DNA of 64,000 nucleotides from Spirochaetota bacterium (GTDB lineage Bacteria; Spirochaetota; Spirochaetia; Treponematales; UBA12059), in assembly GCA_026398615.1 (NCBI GenBank), contig JAPLSN010000014.1:62001-126000 (forward strand), written 5' to 3'. Shown here piece after piece: positions 1-8,072 of the stretch; within the stretch, counting starts at the first letter, position 1, and the number at the start of each line of letters is the position of its first letter. Made by a program: the position numbers and the translations under genes. The notes beneath the pieces were generated by a model. It saw only the letters and a list, made by a program, of their open reading frames with translations. It ran no database searches and was not told the origin of the DNA.

Positions 1-5
1 TGGTT

Positions 6-1373
6 TCACTTCCCGACGCAGAATCCGGAGAAGATGGTTTCGAGGATGCCGTCCCCGAGCCCTTCGCCGAGCAGCTCGCCGAGCGCGTCCAGGGCTTCGC
101 GCAGGTCCAGGGCGACGGCGTCGAGCGGAAGCCCCGAGGACAGGGCTTCCATCGCCTCGCCGAGGGAACATCCCGAGGATTCGATGAGGCGCCGGTGCCG
201 CTCGGAGGCTATCCTGGTGCCATGTCCCCCGGTCTCGCCGAGTATCCCGAAACCGTCGAGGATGGCGTCGCAGAGGGTACCGATGCCCTCGCCCGTGAGG
301 GAAGAGAAAGGCAGCCACCCCGCGGGCGCGTCCTTCGCGTCTGGCAGGTCGACCTTGGTCCATACGCGTATGACGGTCTTGCCGGCGAGAGCCGGTTCGG
401 CGGACGGGTCTTCGCCGGGCGCAAGTCCCGCGGTTCCATCCGCGAGATACAGGACCACGTCGGCTCCCTCGAGGACGAGCCTGGAACGACGGACGCCCTC
501 CGCCTCGACGGGATCGGCCGATTCGCGCAAGCCCGCGGTATCGAAAAGCCGGACCGGCACGCCGCCCAGGTCGACGACGGCTTCGATGTAGTCGCGCGTC
601 GTCCCGTGGACGTCCGACACGATGGAACGCTCCTCCCTGAGAAGCCGGTTGAACAGGCTCGACTTGCCGGCGTTCGTGCGGCCGGCCACGGCCACGACCG
701 CACCTTGATCCACGAGGCGCCCGACGCGCCAACTGGAGGCCAGCCCGTCGAGCCTCCCGCGCAAGGAAGTCAACTTCCCTTCTTCGGCGGAAAGGTCGCC
801 GTCCACCTCGTCTTCTCCGTAGTCCAGCCGCACTTCGACCGCCGCAAGGACTTCCAGCATGGCCGACCGGATCGACGAGATGTCGCGCGACAGGCTGCCA
901 GCCAGCCTGGACAGGGCGTCCGCGCGGGCTTCGGAACTGCGGGCGCGGGCCAGCTCGGCGACGGCTTCCGCCCGTGCGAGGTCCATCTTCCCGTTGGCGA
1001 AAGCCCGGAAGCTGAACTCGCCCGGAAGCGCCTTCCTGGCGCCTGCCGACTCGCAGGCCGACAGTACCGCGTCGACGACGACGGCGCTGCCGTGGCAGAC
1101 GATGTCGGCAGAGTCCTCGCCGGTATAGCTCCTCGGGCTTCGGAACACGGACACGGTGACTTCGTCCGCGGTGGAACCCGATGCGTCCAGGATCCGCCCG
1201 TAGACTACGCTATGGCCCGGCGCGTCCCGTATCGCCAGGGGACGCGAAAAGCGCCCGGCCAGCAAATCGAGGGAACCCGGCCCCGAAAGCCTCACCAGCG
1301 CGAGTGCGCCTGCGCCCGGCGGAGTGGCGCAGGCGACAATGACGTCCCCGGAGGACAGGTATCCGCGTTCCAT
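6..1373 (-). CDS. mnmE: tRNA-modification GTPase MnmE
   Basis: This 455-residue protein has the full MnmE architecture: an N-terminal tetrahydrofolate-binding domain, a helical domain and an inserted G domain. The G domain shows the P-loop GRTNAGKSS, the DTAGL switch and TKVD. It ends in the family C-terminus FCVGK, whose cysteine is needed for activity. With MnmG it installs the cmnm5 group on U34 of certain tRNAs. Length matches the family (about 450). The start is the ATG at 1373, giving the typical MERGYLSSGD opening; reading upstream in frame only adds low-complexity sequence. There is no Shine-Dalgarno site, and a -10-like box ends 6 bases before the ATG, so the message may be leaderless. 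It is divergent from the exported-protein gene at 1584. Confidence 0.97.
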   Translation of the reverse strand: MERGYLSSGDVIVACATPPGAGALALVRLSGPGSLDLLAGRFSRPLAIRDAPGHSVVYGRILDASGSTADEVTVSVFRSPRSYTGEDSADIVCHGSAVVVDAVLSACESAGARKALPGEFSFRAFANGKMDLARAEAVAELARARSSEARADALSRLAGSLSRDISSIRSAMLEVLAAVEVRLDYGEDEVDGDLSAEEGKLTSLRGRLDGLASSWRVGRLVDQGAVVAVAGRTNAGKSSLFNRLLREERSIVSDVHGTTRDYIEAVVDLGGVPVRLFDTAGLRESADPVEAEGVRRSRLVLEGADVVLYLADGTAGLAPGEDPSAEPALAGKTVIRVWTKVDLPDAKDAPAGWLPFSSLTGEGIGTLCDAILDGFGILGETGGHGTRIASERHRRLIESSGCSLGEAMEALSSGLPLDAVALDLREALDALGELLGEGLGDGILETIFSGFCVGK

Positions 1374-1379
1374 GCCGCG

Positions 1380-1409
1380 ACGATACCGCGCGCTGCCGAT
1401 CTGGCGCAA
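1380..1409 (-). promoter_or_regulatory. sigma-70 promoter of mnmE, leaderless type
   Basis: On the minus strand TTGCGC (1404-1409), an 18-bp spacer and TATCGT (1380-1385) lie directly before the mnmE ATG, with only 6 bases between the -10 box and the start codon. Transcription would begin at or next to the A of ATG. Confidence 0.5.
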
Positions 1410-1431
1410 GGGTGTGATCGTCGCGCCGCAC

Positions 1432-1459
1432 TTGACATACCGGGGCGCTGGTTTATGAT
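1432..1459 (+). promoter_or_regulatory. sigma-70 promoter for the exported protein at 1584
   Basis: TTGACA (1432-1437), a 16-bp spacer and TATGAT (1454-1459) form a near-consensus promoter. The predicted start near 1466 gives a leader of about 118 bases that contains a 14-bp tandem repeat and ends in a strong AAGGAGG ribosome site. Confidence 0.8.
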
Positions 1460-1522
1460 AGAGTGGGACGCAGGTTCGGGGCACGATCTGCACCTGATTC
1501 ATGCGTCCGCTGATCGAGATCG

Positions 1523-1550
1523 GCACGCCGGACACGGCACGCCGGACACG
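1523..1550 (+). repeat. 14-bp perfect tandem duplication in a 5' leader
   Basis: GCACGCCGGACACG occurs twice in immediate tandem (1523-1536 and 1537-1550), inside the leader of the exported protein gene. It looks like a recent slippage duplication. Confidence 0.9.
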
Positions 1551-1583
1551 GCGAGGAACCGCTAACGACCCCAAGGAGGAGAC

Positions 1584-2936
1584 ATGAAGCGTATCATCGC
1601 GCTGGCGTGCGCGCTGGTTCTGATCGGAGCCATCGGCGCCGCGGCCCAGCCCAAGGTCAGCGAAAAGCAGGAAGTGGCCATTTTCGCCCTCGGCTACACG
1701 GGATGGAACATCCCCTACGAAGCCCTCGGGACCATCGACATCAAGATCCAGAAGGTTTTCGTCGACCTCGGGCGGTTCACCGTCATCGGCATGACCCAGC
1801 GCTTCGCCTCGCCGGACGTCGGCCAGTTCATCGACACCCTCCGCAAGGCCAAGGAGGCGAGCTTCGTCATCCCCGAAAAATACCAGTTCGGCGAGGCCAT
1901 CCTCACCGAAGCCGAATTCCAGCGCCTCACCGGCGCCTTCGTGATCGCCGTGCCCGTCGTCACCAACTTCGCGACCGGATACAACGGCAAGAGCTTCACC
2001 TGGGAGACTTCGGTCAAGACGGCGGTGAGCTTCATCGATGCGAGTGCCGGTACACTCATCGGCATCGCCGAAATGGACACGAGCGGTTCGGACAAGCAGA
2101 GCCAGAACCAGTCGATCATGAACGCGATCGACGGCATCCCCATGCAGCTCCAGTACGAGATCCGCAAGATCCCGCAGTTCCAGATCAACACCCGCGTCCT
2201 CACCGCCAGCGGCGGCGAGATCAAGCTCCAGCTCGGCGCCAACATGGGCATCCGGAAGGGCGACGAGTATTCCGTCATTTCAGGCGGCATGGTCGAAGGG
2301 TTCAAGGACGAGCGCGAAGTCGGATTGATCGTCATCAAGGACGTCGGCGCCGAGGTTTCCACCGGCCAGGTGCTGTACAGCGGCGTAAAGATGTCCAAGG
2401 ACGTCGCCTTGAGAGAGATCGCCCGCCTGGGCATCGACACGGAACCTTTCTTCCACGCGGTGATCGGGGAGCGCCTCGACGTGCCGCTTGATCCCGACGG
2501 AGAAGGCACCTTGAACAGCCTCGTCGGTTTCCGGGGCATCGCTTCCCGCGGCTTCTACGGCGTCCGCCCGTATGCCGCTTTCGAGGTTCCCCTGAACGGC
2601 ATGCGCAACTACTTCACCGCCTTCATGGTACCGATCAACGTCCTCGTGGGCGCCGAGTACCGCATGAACCTCGGCCGACTCTCGGTGACACCCTACGCCG
2701 GCGTCGGTGCGAGCTACATCTACGTCACCGAACTCGTAACGGGGTATTCCGCGGATACGAGCGATACTTACCTCTTCCACGTGGGCGCCCAGGCCTTCCT
2801 CAACCTTTCCTTCCTCGTCACGCGGGACGTCAGGATCTTCGTGGAGGGCGGAGCCGAAGGCTGGCTCAGCCTCTCCGACCTCTTCACGAACTACGGCGGC
2901 ATCGGCGGCGGCGCCGGCGTCTCCATCAAGTTCTGA
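1584..2936 (+). CDS. exported CsgG/FlgT-like protein with a probable C-terminal barrel
   Basis: A 450-residue protein with a clear signal peptide (basic start, hydrophobic run, cleavage near AAAQP). Residues about 25-220 have the alternating pattern of CsgG/FlgT-like periplasmic domains (a VFVDLGRFTVIG strand, a later AFVIAVPVV strand). A segment around GIRKGDEYSVI resembles the small C-terminal domain of FlgT. From about residue 300 the sequence turns into alternating hydrophobic/aromatic strands ending in a terminal phenylalanine (GAGVSIKF), typical of outer-membrane barrels. The ATG has a strong AAGGAGG site and a near-consensus promoter, and an intrinsic terminator follows. I infer an outer-membrane protein with a periplasmic domain; no precise function can be assigned. 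It may work with the lipoproteins at 4368-7842. Confidence 0.8.
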   Translation: MKRIIALACALVLIGAIGAAAQPKVSEKQEVAIFALGYTGWNIPYEALGTIDIKIQKVFVDLGRFTVIGMTQRFASPDVGQFIDTLRKAKEASFVIPEKYQFGEAILTEAEFQRLTGAFVIAVPVVTNFATGYNGKSFTWETSVKTAVSFIDASAGTLIGIAEMDTSGSDKQSQNQSIMNAIDGIPMQLQYEIRKIPQFQINTRVLTASGGEIKLQLGANMGIRKGDEYSVISGGMVEGFKDEREVGLIVIKDVGAEVSTGQVLYSGVKMSKDVALREIARLGIDTEPFFHAVIGERLDVPLDPDGEGTLNSLVGFRGIASRGFYGVRPYAAFEVPLNGMRNYFTAFMVPINVLVGAEYRMNLGRLSVTPYAGVGASYIYVTELVTGYSADTSDTYLFHVGAQAFLNLSFLVTRDVRIFVEGGAEGWLSLSDLFTNYGGIGGGAGVSIKF

Positions 2937-2958
2937 AATCCCCCCGACGGGGTTCGCC

Positions 2959-2986
2959 GCCCCCGCGTCCGCGCGGGGGCGTTTTT
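2959..2986 (+). terminator. intrinsic terminator
   Basis: A 9-bp perfect GC stem (2959-2967 with 2972-2980, four-base loop) is followed by five Ts at 2982-2986. It sits 15 bases before the next start codon, so the gene at 3001 depends either on read-through or on a promoter overlapping this hairpin. Confidence 0.85.
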
Positions 2987-3000
2987 GACAGGAGACAGAC

Positions 3001-3468
3001 ATGGCAGACATGAAGGACGATGCCGACCTCTCCGGCATGAATGCGGATTCGGCGAAGGAATACGTCTTCGGTTTCATCACCGCGCTCAAGCAGCTCGACA
3101 TCGAGATCGCCCGGGCCGGGGAAGAGGCGGAGACATGGCGCAAGCGGGTTTCGCTGGCCGAAAGCAGGGGGCTCGCGGATCTCAAGACCGCCGCGGAAAA
3201 CAAGGCGGTCGAGGTCGAAACGAGCCTCGCCGACCTGCGGTCCCGGCACGAGGAACTGGCCGCGAAGATCTCGACGATGAAGTCGAAGCTGCCGCTCGTC
3301 AAGTCCCTGGAGCGGAGCGTGGACACCGATCTCCTCCTCGCCCAGCTCGAGATGGCGACGGGCGAGACCATGAATCCCGGCGCGGCGGCCGTGGAAGCCG
3401 AAATGAAGGAAATGGAAGCCGACGCCGCCCTGCAGGGTCTCAAGGGGAAACCTGCCGGCGAGGCCTGA
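3001..3468 (+). CDS. coiled-coil protein of unknown function
   Basis: A 155-residue acidic, Glu/Lys/Ala-rich protein with no signal peptide. It is almost entirely predicted helix, with heptad-like leucine spacing from about residue 20 to 130. It starts at an ATG preceded by AGGAGA. Its stop codon is 2 bases before the GTG of the glycerophosphodiesterase gene, so the two are probably co-translated. I do not recognise the family. Confidence 0.75.
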   Translation: MADMKDDADLSGMNADSAKEYVFGFITALKQLDIEIARAGEEAETWRKRVSLAESRGLADLKTAAENKAVEVETSLADLRSRHEELAAKISTMKSKLPLVKSLERSVDTDLLLAQLEMATGETMNPGAAAVEAEMKEMEADAALQGLKGKPAGEA

Positions 3469-3470
3469 GC

Positions 3471-4241
3471 GTGCGCCCGCGCCCCTTTCCCGACCTTCCC
3501 CGCCCCGTGCTCTTCGCGCACCGGGGAATTTCCTCCGAGGCGCCGGAGAATACCTTCGCCGCCTTCGCGCTTGCCGTCGGATACGGCATCCCCGCCATCG
3601 AGCTGGACATCCACCGCTGCGCCTCGGGGGAGCTCGTCGTCATCCACGATGCCGTCACCGACCGCACCGCGGACGCCGCTCTGGACGTTGTCGGCTCGAA
3701 ATGGGAACGACTCGCGGAGCTGGACGCGGGCTCATGGAAGGGGCCGTCCTTCGCCGGGCAGCGCATCCCGCTCCTGTCCGAGGTGTTCGAGGAATTCGCC
3801 GGCAAGATCCGCTTCGACGTGGAGATCAAGGCGCCGACCTTCGCCGACCGCGGGACCGAACGCGCGTTGGCCGACCTCATCCGTGCGATGCGGCTGGAAT
3901 CGAAGGTGGTGGTGTCCTCGTTCAATCCGTACGCCCTGAAGCGCTTCAAGTCGCTGCTGCCGGGCATCCCTACCGGGATCATCTACGGGGACGGCCCGGT
4001 AATCCCCTGGTACCTCAGGCGTGGACAGGGTCGCTGGCTCGGCGGAACCGACTTTCTCAAGCCCGACCACAGGCTCGTCGGTCCCTGTTCGGGCTTCATC
4101 AGGGAACGTCTCGGCGGCCGCTCGATCATACCCTGGACCGTCGATGACCCCGTCGAAGCTCGCAGGCTCGTCTTTCTCGCCTGCGAGGGCATCATCTCCA
4201 ACACCCCACACACACTCGGCATGGGACGCGCAGGAGGCTGA
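3471..4241 (+). CDS. glycerophosphodiester phosphodiesterase family protein
   Basis: A 256-residue cytoplasmic GDPD-type TIM barrel. The signature residues are all visible: FAHRG and ENT near the N-terminus, ELDIH (metal-binding Glu/Asp) and VVIHD (second catalytic His). VVVSSFNP and PWTVDD mark later barrel strands. The family hydrolyses glycerophosphodiesters to glycerol-3-phosphate and an alcohol. The GTG at 3471 is chosen because it lies 2 bases after the previous stop and just before the HRG motif; its ribosome site is weak, suggesting coupling. No signal peptide is seen, so it resembles cytoplasmic UgpQ more than periplasmic GlpQ. Confidence 0.9.
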   Translation: MRPRPFPDLPRPVLFAHRGISSEAPENTFAAFALAVGYGIPAIELDIHRCASGELVVIHDAVTDRTADAALDVVGSKWERLAELDAGSWKGPSFAGQRIPLLSEVFEEFAGKIRFDVEIKAPTFADRGTERALADLIRAMRLESKVVVSSFNPYALKRFKSLLPGIPTGIIYGDGPVIPWYLRRGQGRWLGGTDFLKPDHRLVGPCSGFIRERLGGRSIIPWTVDDPVEARRLVFLACEGIISNTPHTLGMGRAGG

Positions 4242-4310
4242 CTTGTTTTACCGGAATTCCATCGCCATGCGTGAAAACGATTCCCCGTTGCAGGTCCGCC
4301 CGGCACGCGG

Positions 4311-4341
4311 AAAAGGGGCGCCTCCTTCCGGAAGCGCCCCT
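4311..4341 (-). terminator. intrinsic terminator of the lipoprotein operon
   Basis: An 8-bp GC-rich stem (4314-4321 with 4334-4341) is followed, in the minus direction, by a short T run (4311-4314). It lies 26 bases past the stop of the 4368 gene. Confidence 0.7.
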
Positions 4342-4367
4342 CATGGTCCGCGAGTCGACACACCCGA

Positions 4368-5849
4368 TTACGGGAGATTCGACATCAAGTCCCGCGCGAT
4401 GGTTTCCCGCCCGATGGCCGCAAGCACGTTGCGCCTGGCCGCCGCGTCGTCGTCGCCGATCGCGCTGAAGTTCTTCTCCGCGAAGTAGAGCGGCGTGCCC
4501 GTCTCCAGGTCGAGGACGCGGATCGTGGCCTTGGCGCTGGCCATGAAGGTGGTGCCTTCCCTGGTAACCGCCTCAATCCGCACCACGCCATAGACCAGCC
4601 GCACGGCCTTCCCCGCGAGCGCAGCCTTGGCGGCGGCGAGAACGGCGCGGTCGTCGAGCGAGATCACGAGCTTTTCGTCGAGCGTCGCCATCTGTACCCT
4701 GTATTTTCCCTTGACCAGCGTTTCGATGAGCCCGCCCTGCGCCACGGTACCCGTGACGGCGCCGTCCTTGTCCAGGTCCACTATCGCGATGGCCATGGGT
4801 ACCGTGTTCGCGACGGACCCGACCAGGTATTCGAAAGTGATGATCCTTCCTTTCAGCTCCGTCTCGAGCGCTTCGCGGTACGCTACGTACTTGGGCGGGA
4901 AACGGGCGAGGAGGTCCAGCGACGAATCCAGGTTGACGCGCATGGTCACCTTCATCTTGCCTACCGAGTCCGGAGCCGGCGGCGTGTACTTTACCATACC
5001 TTCGGGATCGCTCACCGCGCGGTCGGTCTTCGTCCCCACCCGGGGTCCCTGCTTCTTCGGGTACTGGACGACGATCTCGACCCCCGGCACGCCCGGACTG
5101 GAATCGGATTCGCCGTAGACGAGCTTGGCGGAAAAAGGAGCGGAAAAGTCCTGGTTGAGCTGGGGAATCGGCGGGTTGGTGGCTTTCACGAAGCGTATCT
5201 TCTGGATGACCCGGCGCGCGTTGTTCACGTTGCGCTCCATCTTTATCTCGGCGTTCTCGATGTCGGAACCCGAGGCGGCCACGGCGGCTTCGATGTAGAA
5301 CCGGATGGCGTCGAACTGGCGCCCCTTCCCCTCGGCGTCCATGCCGGCCCCTTCGGGCTTGGCCACCGCGTCGTTTTTCTCCTTGAACAGGGCTTCGATG
5401 CGCGCCTTTTCCTTGGCCAGCTCCTTGGAGTCATAGGAAGCCAGGATGTATACCATGACCCGTCCGGAAGCCTTGTCCTTCGTTTCCTTGCGCTCCTTGA
5501 CCATGAAGCCGACGAGGCGGTTCGTGGATTGCGTCGTGACCGTGCTCACGATGTCGGTCTGGTAGGAATCGAGGCTTGCCTTGGCGACGGCCGTGGTGTC
5601 CGCGCTCACCTTCACCCCGAGGTAGACCATGATGTTGGAGATGAGTTTCGCGGTCGCGTCGTTGAGGGCTTCCGAGGAATCGCCCTTCGCGCTCGAACCC
5701 GAACCGACGAAGTACGTGTACGTGCCATCGGGGGGCGGGGTTTTGATAATCCAGTCCGGCGCCGCCTGGGCCGACGGCTGGGGAGCCGAGGCGCACGAGA
5801 CGGCAAGGACGAGCGCGAGGAAAACTGGAAGAGGTCGGGCGGATTTCAT
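4368..5849 (-). CDS. LPP20/CsgG-like outer-membrane lipoprotein
   Basis: A 493-residue lipoprotein with a signal peptide and a lipobox ending at the cysteine in LAVSCAS. The stretch beginning PDWIIKTPP, with TYFVGSGSS and a long helix of alternating acidic and alanine residues, resembles the LPP20 fold found in lipoproteins of epsilon-proteobacteria and spirochaetes. A central all-beta region follows. The C-terminal part (VRLVYGVVRIEAVTREGT, then TIRVLDLETG) looks like a second CsgG/LPP20-like unit. The start is the ATG at 5849 with AAGGAG upstream. It is the last of three co-oriented lipoprotein genes. Function unknown; an envelope scaffold or secretion-related role is inference. Confidence 0.8.
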   Translation of the reverse strand: MKSARPLPVFLALVLAVSCASAPQPSAQAAPDWIIKTPPPDGTYTYFVGSGSSAKGDSSEALNDATAKLISNIMVYLGVKVSADTTAVAKASLDSYQTDIVSTVTTQSTNRLVGFMVKERKETKDKASGRVMVYILASYDSKELAKEKARIEALFKEKNDAVAKPEGAGMDAEGKGRQFDAIRFYIEAAVAASGSDIENAEIKMERNVNNARRVIQKIRFVKATNPPIPQLNQDFSAPFSAKLVYGESDSSPGVPGVEIVVQYPKKQGPRVGTKTDRAVSDPEGMVKYTPPAPDSVGKMKVTMRVNLDSSLDLLARFPPKYVAYREALETELKGRIITFEYLVGSVANTVPMAIAIVDLDKDGAVTGTVAQGGLIETLVKGKYRVQMATLDEKLVISLDDRAVLAAAKAALAGKAVRLVYGVVRIEAVTREGTTFMASAKATIRVLDLETGTPLYFAEKNFSAIGDDDAAARRNVLAAIGRETIARDLMSNLP

Positions 5850-5882
5850 GCTTGCTCCTTGCTCTATTGGTCGAAAAGGTCC

Positions 5883-5957
5883 GGACGGCCCTCGCGGGGG
5901 AAAGGGTCGTCCGCGCCCCTTCGAAGCGAAACGGCGTCCCCGTCGCCGGGAACGCCG
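5883..5957 (-). other. intercistronic hairpins between two lipoprotein genes
   Basis: Two GC-rich inverted repeats lie here: 5883-5892 with 5903-5912, and 5932-5940 with 5948-5957 (one bulge). Neither has a good T tract on the minus strand, so they look more like mRNA stabilisers or attenuators than terminators. Confidence 0.45.
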
Positions 5958-5979
5958 CATGGGATTGACGTACGCCGGA

Positions 5980-6657
5980 TCAGAATCCGTCGTAGAATGA
6001 CTGCTGGACCTGGTCCATCGCCCTCTGCTTCTCGGGGGTCTTGGGCTCGGCCGCTGCCTCGGATGCGAGCATGTTGTTCAGCTGCTTCTGGAGAGCGTCC
6101 TTCGGAATGGTCCAGAGCTGGATGACGCGGTACTCCTGCTTGTCGGCCTTTCCTTCCGAGGTGTAGGTCTGGACATGGACCCACCAGGAATCTTCCTGGA
6201 AGAAGCCGGAGAACGTCGCTTCGGAAACGCTCTTCACGACGCGTTCCATATAGCTTTCGATCTTGTCCTTGTCGCCGACCTGGGCGCCCGCGAAGGAATC
6301 CTTCACGCGGGTGCTGATGAGCGCGGCGATGCGGGTCTGCGCGTTGAGGCGGGACGCGGCGAGCTCGGTGCCGGAAAGATCGGCGCCCTGCTCCTCGACG
6401 ATGATGACGAATTTGCCTTGGTAGTCGGGCATCTTCTCGACTTCCTTGTATCCCTTGAGAGCGCTCATGACCCAATTCGGGGCGGCGGCGCCCCACACGG
6501 TTCCCTTGTGCTCGAGGATCTTGGGCGGGTAGGTCTTGACGTCCGGCGAAACAGCGCCTGGCTGCCCGTTGGCGGCGGGGGGTTTCTTGTTGCCGGCGCA
6601 GCCGACGACCGCGAAAACCACGAGAATGGCGATCATGATGGTGAGAATTCTCTTCAC
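5980..6657 (-). CDS. LPP20-like lipoprotein
   Basis: A 225-residue lipoprotein with the lipobox cysteine in FAVVGCAG. It shares with the preceding lipoprotein a PNWVMSAL opening (compare PDWIIKTP), a helical region with AASRLNAQTRIAALIS, and an aromatic-rich strand WWVHVQTYTS, the usual order of LPP20-family proteins. The start codon is GTG (6657-6655), placed 3 bases after TAAGGAGGAA, a very strong ribosome site. Its product probably sits on the periplasmic face of the outer membrane. Function unknown. Confidence 0.8.
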   Translation of the reverse strand: MKRILTIMIAILVVFAVVGCAGNKKPPAANGQPGAVSPDVKTYPPKILEHKGTVWGAAAPNWVMSALKGYKEVEKMPDYQGKFVIIVEEQGADLSGTELAASRLNAQTRIAALISTRVKDSFAGAQVGDKDKIESYMERVVKSVSEATFSGFFQEDSWWVHVQTYTSEGKADKQEYRVIQLWTIPKDALQKQLNNMLASEAAAEPKTPEKQRAMDQVQQSFYDGF

Positions 6658-6681
6658 AGTTTCCTCCTTAGATAAAATGAC

Positions 6682-6734
6682 TCGGGCTACGCCCGAAAGT
6701 AAAATCCCGGCGGCGACCCGGTGGTTACGCCGCC
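6682..6734 (-). terminator. possible attenuating hairpins between lipoprotein genes
   Basis: Reading the minus strand, a 7-bp stem (6709-6715 with 6728-6734) is followed by GGGATTTTA, and a second 6-bp stem (6682-6687 with 6691-6696) is followed by GTCATTTTA. Both are weak terminators at best and could lower expression of the two downstream genes. Confidence 0.4.
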
Positions 6735-6750
6735 AGAAGGATTTCCAAGC

Positions 6751-7842
6751 CTACATCCCCGTATGGAACGTGAACGATTTTCCGCGCTGGTACACGAGAT
6801 AGATGTCGGGGAAGCCCCCGCGCTCCGCCGCGTCGTAGATGGCGTCCTCGACGAAGGTTTTCTGCTGGAACGTGAAGACATACAGCTTCGTCTCGGCCGG
6901 GGAGTAGGAAGACTGCTCGACGAGGCGTACCTTCTTGGCAAGCTGGCGGCGGAAGGTGCTGACGGCACGCGCGTCCGCGGTACTCTGGAGCAGAACCTCG
7001 TAGCGTATGCCGTTCGAAAGCGAATTGCGGATGAGGGCTTTCGCCTGGTCCGTCATCTTCGGCATCACCGTCCACACCGATGACGCCACGGCGTTCTGCG
7101 TGGCGGCGTCCTGGGAAACCTGGCTGAAGGCCTGGGCGCTCTGGAAGGACACGGATCCGAGGAGTTGCGCGGTGGACGGGTCGAAGATCTTGAGCGTTCC
7201 CTTCGCGGTCGAGTAGAATTTACCGGCGTCGACTTTCTCGTCGATGTTGAAGGATATCTCGACGTAGACGTCCGCGTTGAACTTCTGGGCCAGGTACTGG
7301 ATGATGTCGATCGACCCGCCCGTTTCGTTCTGGTAGGCCTTTTCCTGGTCTTTCCTGTTCTTTTCGATCTGGTCGAAGTCGACGACCGTCATCCCCATCT
7401 TCTCGATGAGATAACGGTTGGCCTGCGTGACCGCGGTCTTCGCCACCGATCTGGATACCCCGGCTTCTTCGTCGTAGTACACCATGTACTGCAGTCCGGC
7501 AAGGTAGCGTTCGAGGAACGCCTGCTCATCCGGCGTCATCTGTCCGGGAGCCGGCGGCGGCACGTCGGTGGACGCGGGCGCTGCCGCGGCGGGGGGAGTG
7601 GTAGCGGACGCGGTGGAACCGGACGGAGATGCCGCCGCGGTACCGGAGGATGGGGGCGTGCCGGTGATGAGTTCCTTGGCTCGATCCTTTTCGGGGTTGG
7701 GCTGGGTGCCGGCGGCCGTACCCGGTTGCTCCGCATTGGGACCGGTCGTATTCTTGCCGGCCGGCCGGGAGGCCGGCGCGCTGGCGCAGGAAGCGAGCAG
7801 GAACGCCGCGAGGGCGACAATGGCCGCCGTTTTCTTGATCAT
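6751..7842 (-). CDS. lipoprotein with CsgG/DUF6175-like domain
   Basis: A 363-residue lipoprotein (lipobox cysteine in LLASCAS). Residues 25-100 are a Pro/Ala/Thr/Ser-rich linker. The rest contains KMGMTVVDFDQIEK, a long middle strand pair (DVYVEISFNI, STAKGTLKIFD) and a C-terminal strand-rich region. This order recalls CsgG/FlgT-type proteins and the DUF6175 proteins I associate with treponemes; that assignment is from memory and needs a profile search. It is the first gene of the 7842-to-4368 lipoprotein operon, has TAAGGAG before its ATG, and is preceded by a very good promoter. Confidence 0.8.
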   Translation of the reverse strand: MIKKTAAIVALAAFLLASCASAPASRPAGKNTTGPNAEQPGTAAGTQPNPEKDRAKELITGTPPSSGTAAASPSGSTASATTPPAAAAPASTDVPPPAPGQMTPDEQAFLERYLAGLQYMVYYDEEAGVSRSVAKTAVTQANRYLIEKMGMTVVDFDQIEKNRKDQEKAYQNETGGSIDIIQYLAQKFNADVYVEISFNIDEKVDAGKFYSTAKGTLKIFDPSTAQLLGSVSFQSAQAFSQVSQDAATQNAVASSVWTVMPKMTDQAKALIRNSLSNGIRYEVLLQSTADARAVSTFRRQLAKKVRLVEQSSYSPAETKLYVFTFQQKTFVEDAIYDAAERGGFPDIYLVYQRGKSFTFHTGM

Positions 7843-7868
7843 CGAGCTACTCCTTACAGCAATGATAG

Positions 7869-7897
7869 AGTATAGCGCACGCGAACCGTGCTTTCAA
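7869..7897 (-). promoter_or_regulatory. sigma-70 promoter of the lipoprotein operon
   Basis: TTGAAA (7892-7897), a 17-bp spacer and TATACT (7869-7874) on the minus strand. The same two hexamers with the same spacing occur at 10151-10179 before another lipoprotein gene, suggesting similar expression. Confidence 0.85.
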
Positions 7898-8040
7898 AAA
7901 ACCCGAAAAGCGTCCGTACTTTTCCGGATATGCCGAGATGCCCCGACGCTGCCGCGGGAACGTTCGCAACAGGAATCATAATGCACGCACCGCCGATTGA
8001 AAGGGCGAGACGGGTGAAAATACGTCCTTGATCCGCGCGG

Positions 8041-8056
8041 AAAGATGCGTCATCTT
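8041..8056 (-). terminator. weak hairpin downstream of the 8073 lipoprotein gene
   Basis: AAGATG and CATCTT around a three-base loop form a short stem 17 bases past the stop codon; in the minus direction it is followed by TCC, not a real T tract. The rest of 7898-8072 shows nothing recognisable. Confidence 0.3.
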
Positions 8057-8072
8057 CGATCCGGATGGAAAC

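Noticed and set aside
6175-6675. Plus-strand frame opposite the second lipoprotein
   Set aside because: Antisense shadow without ribosome site or recognisable family.
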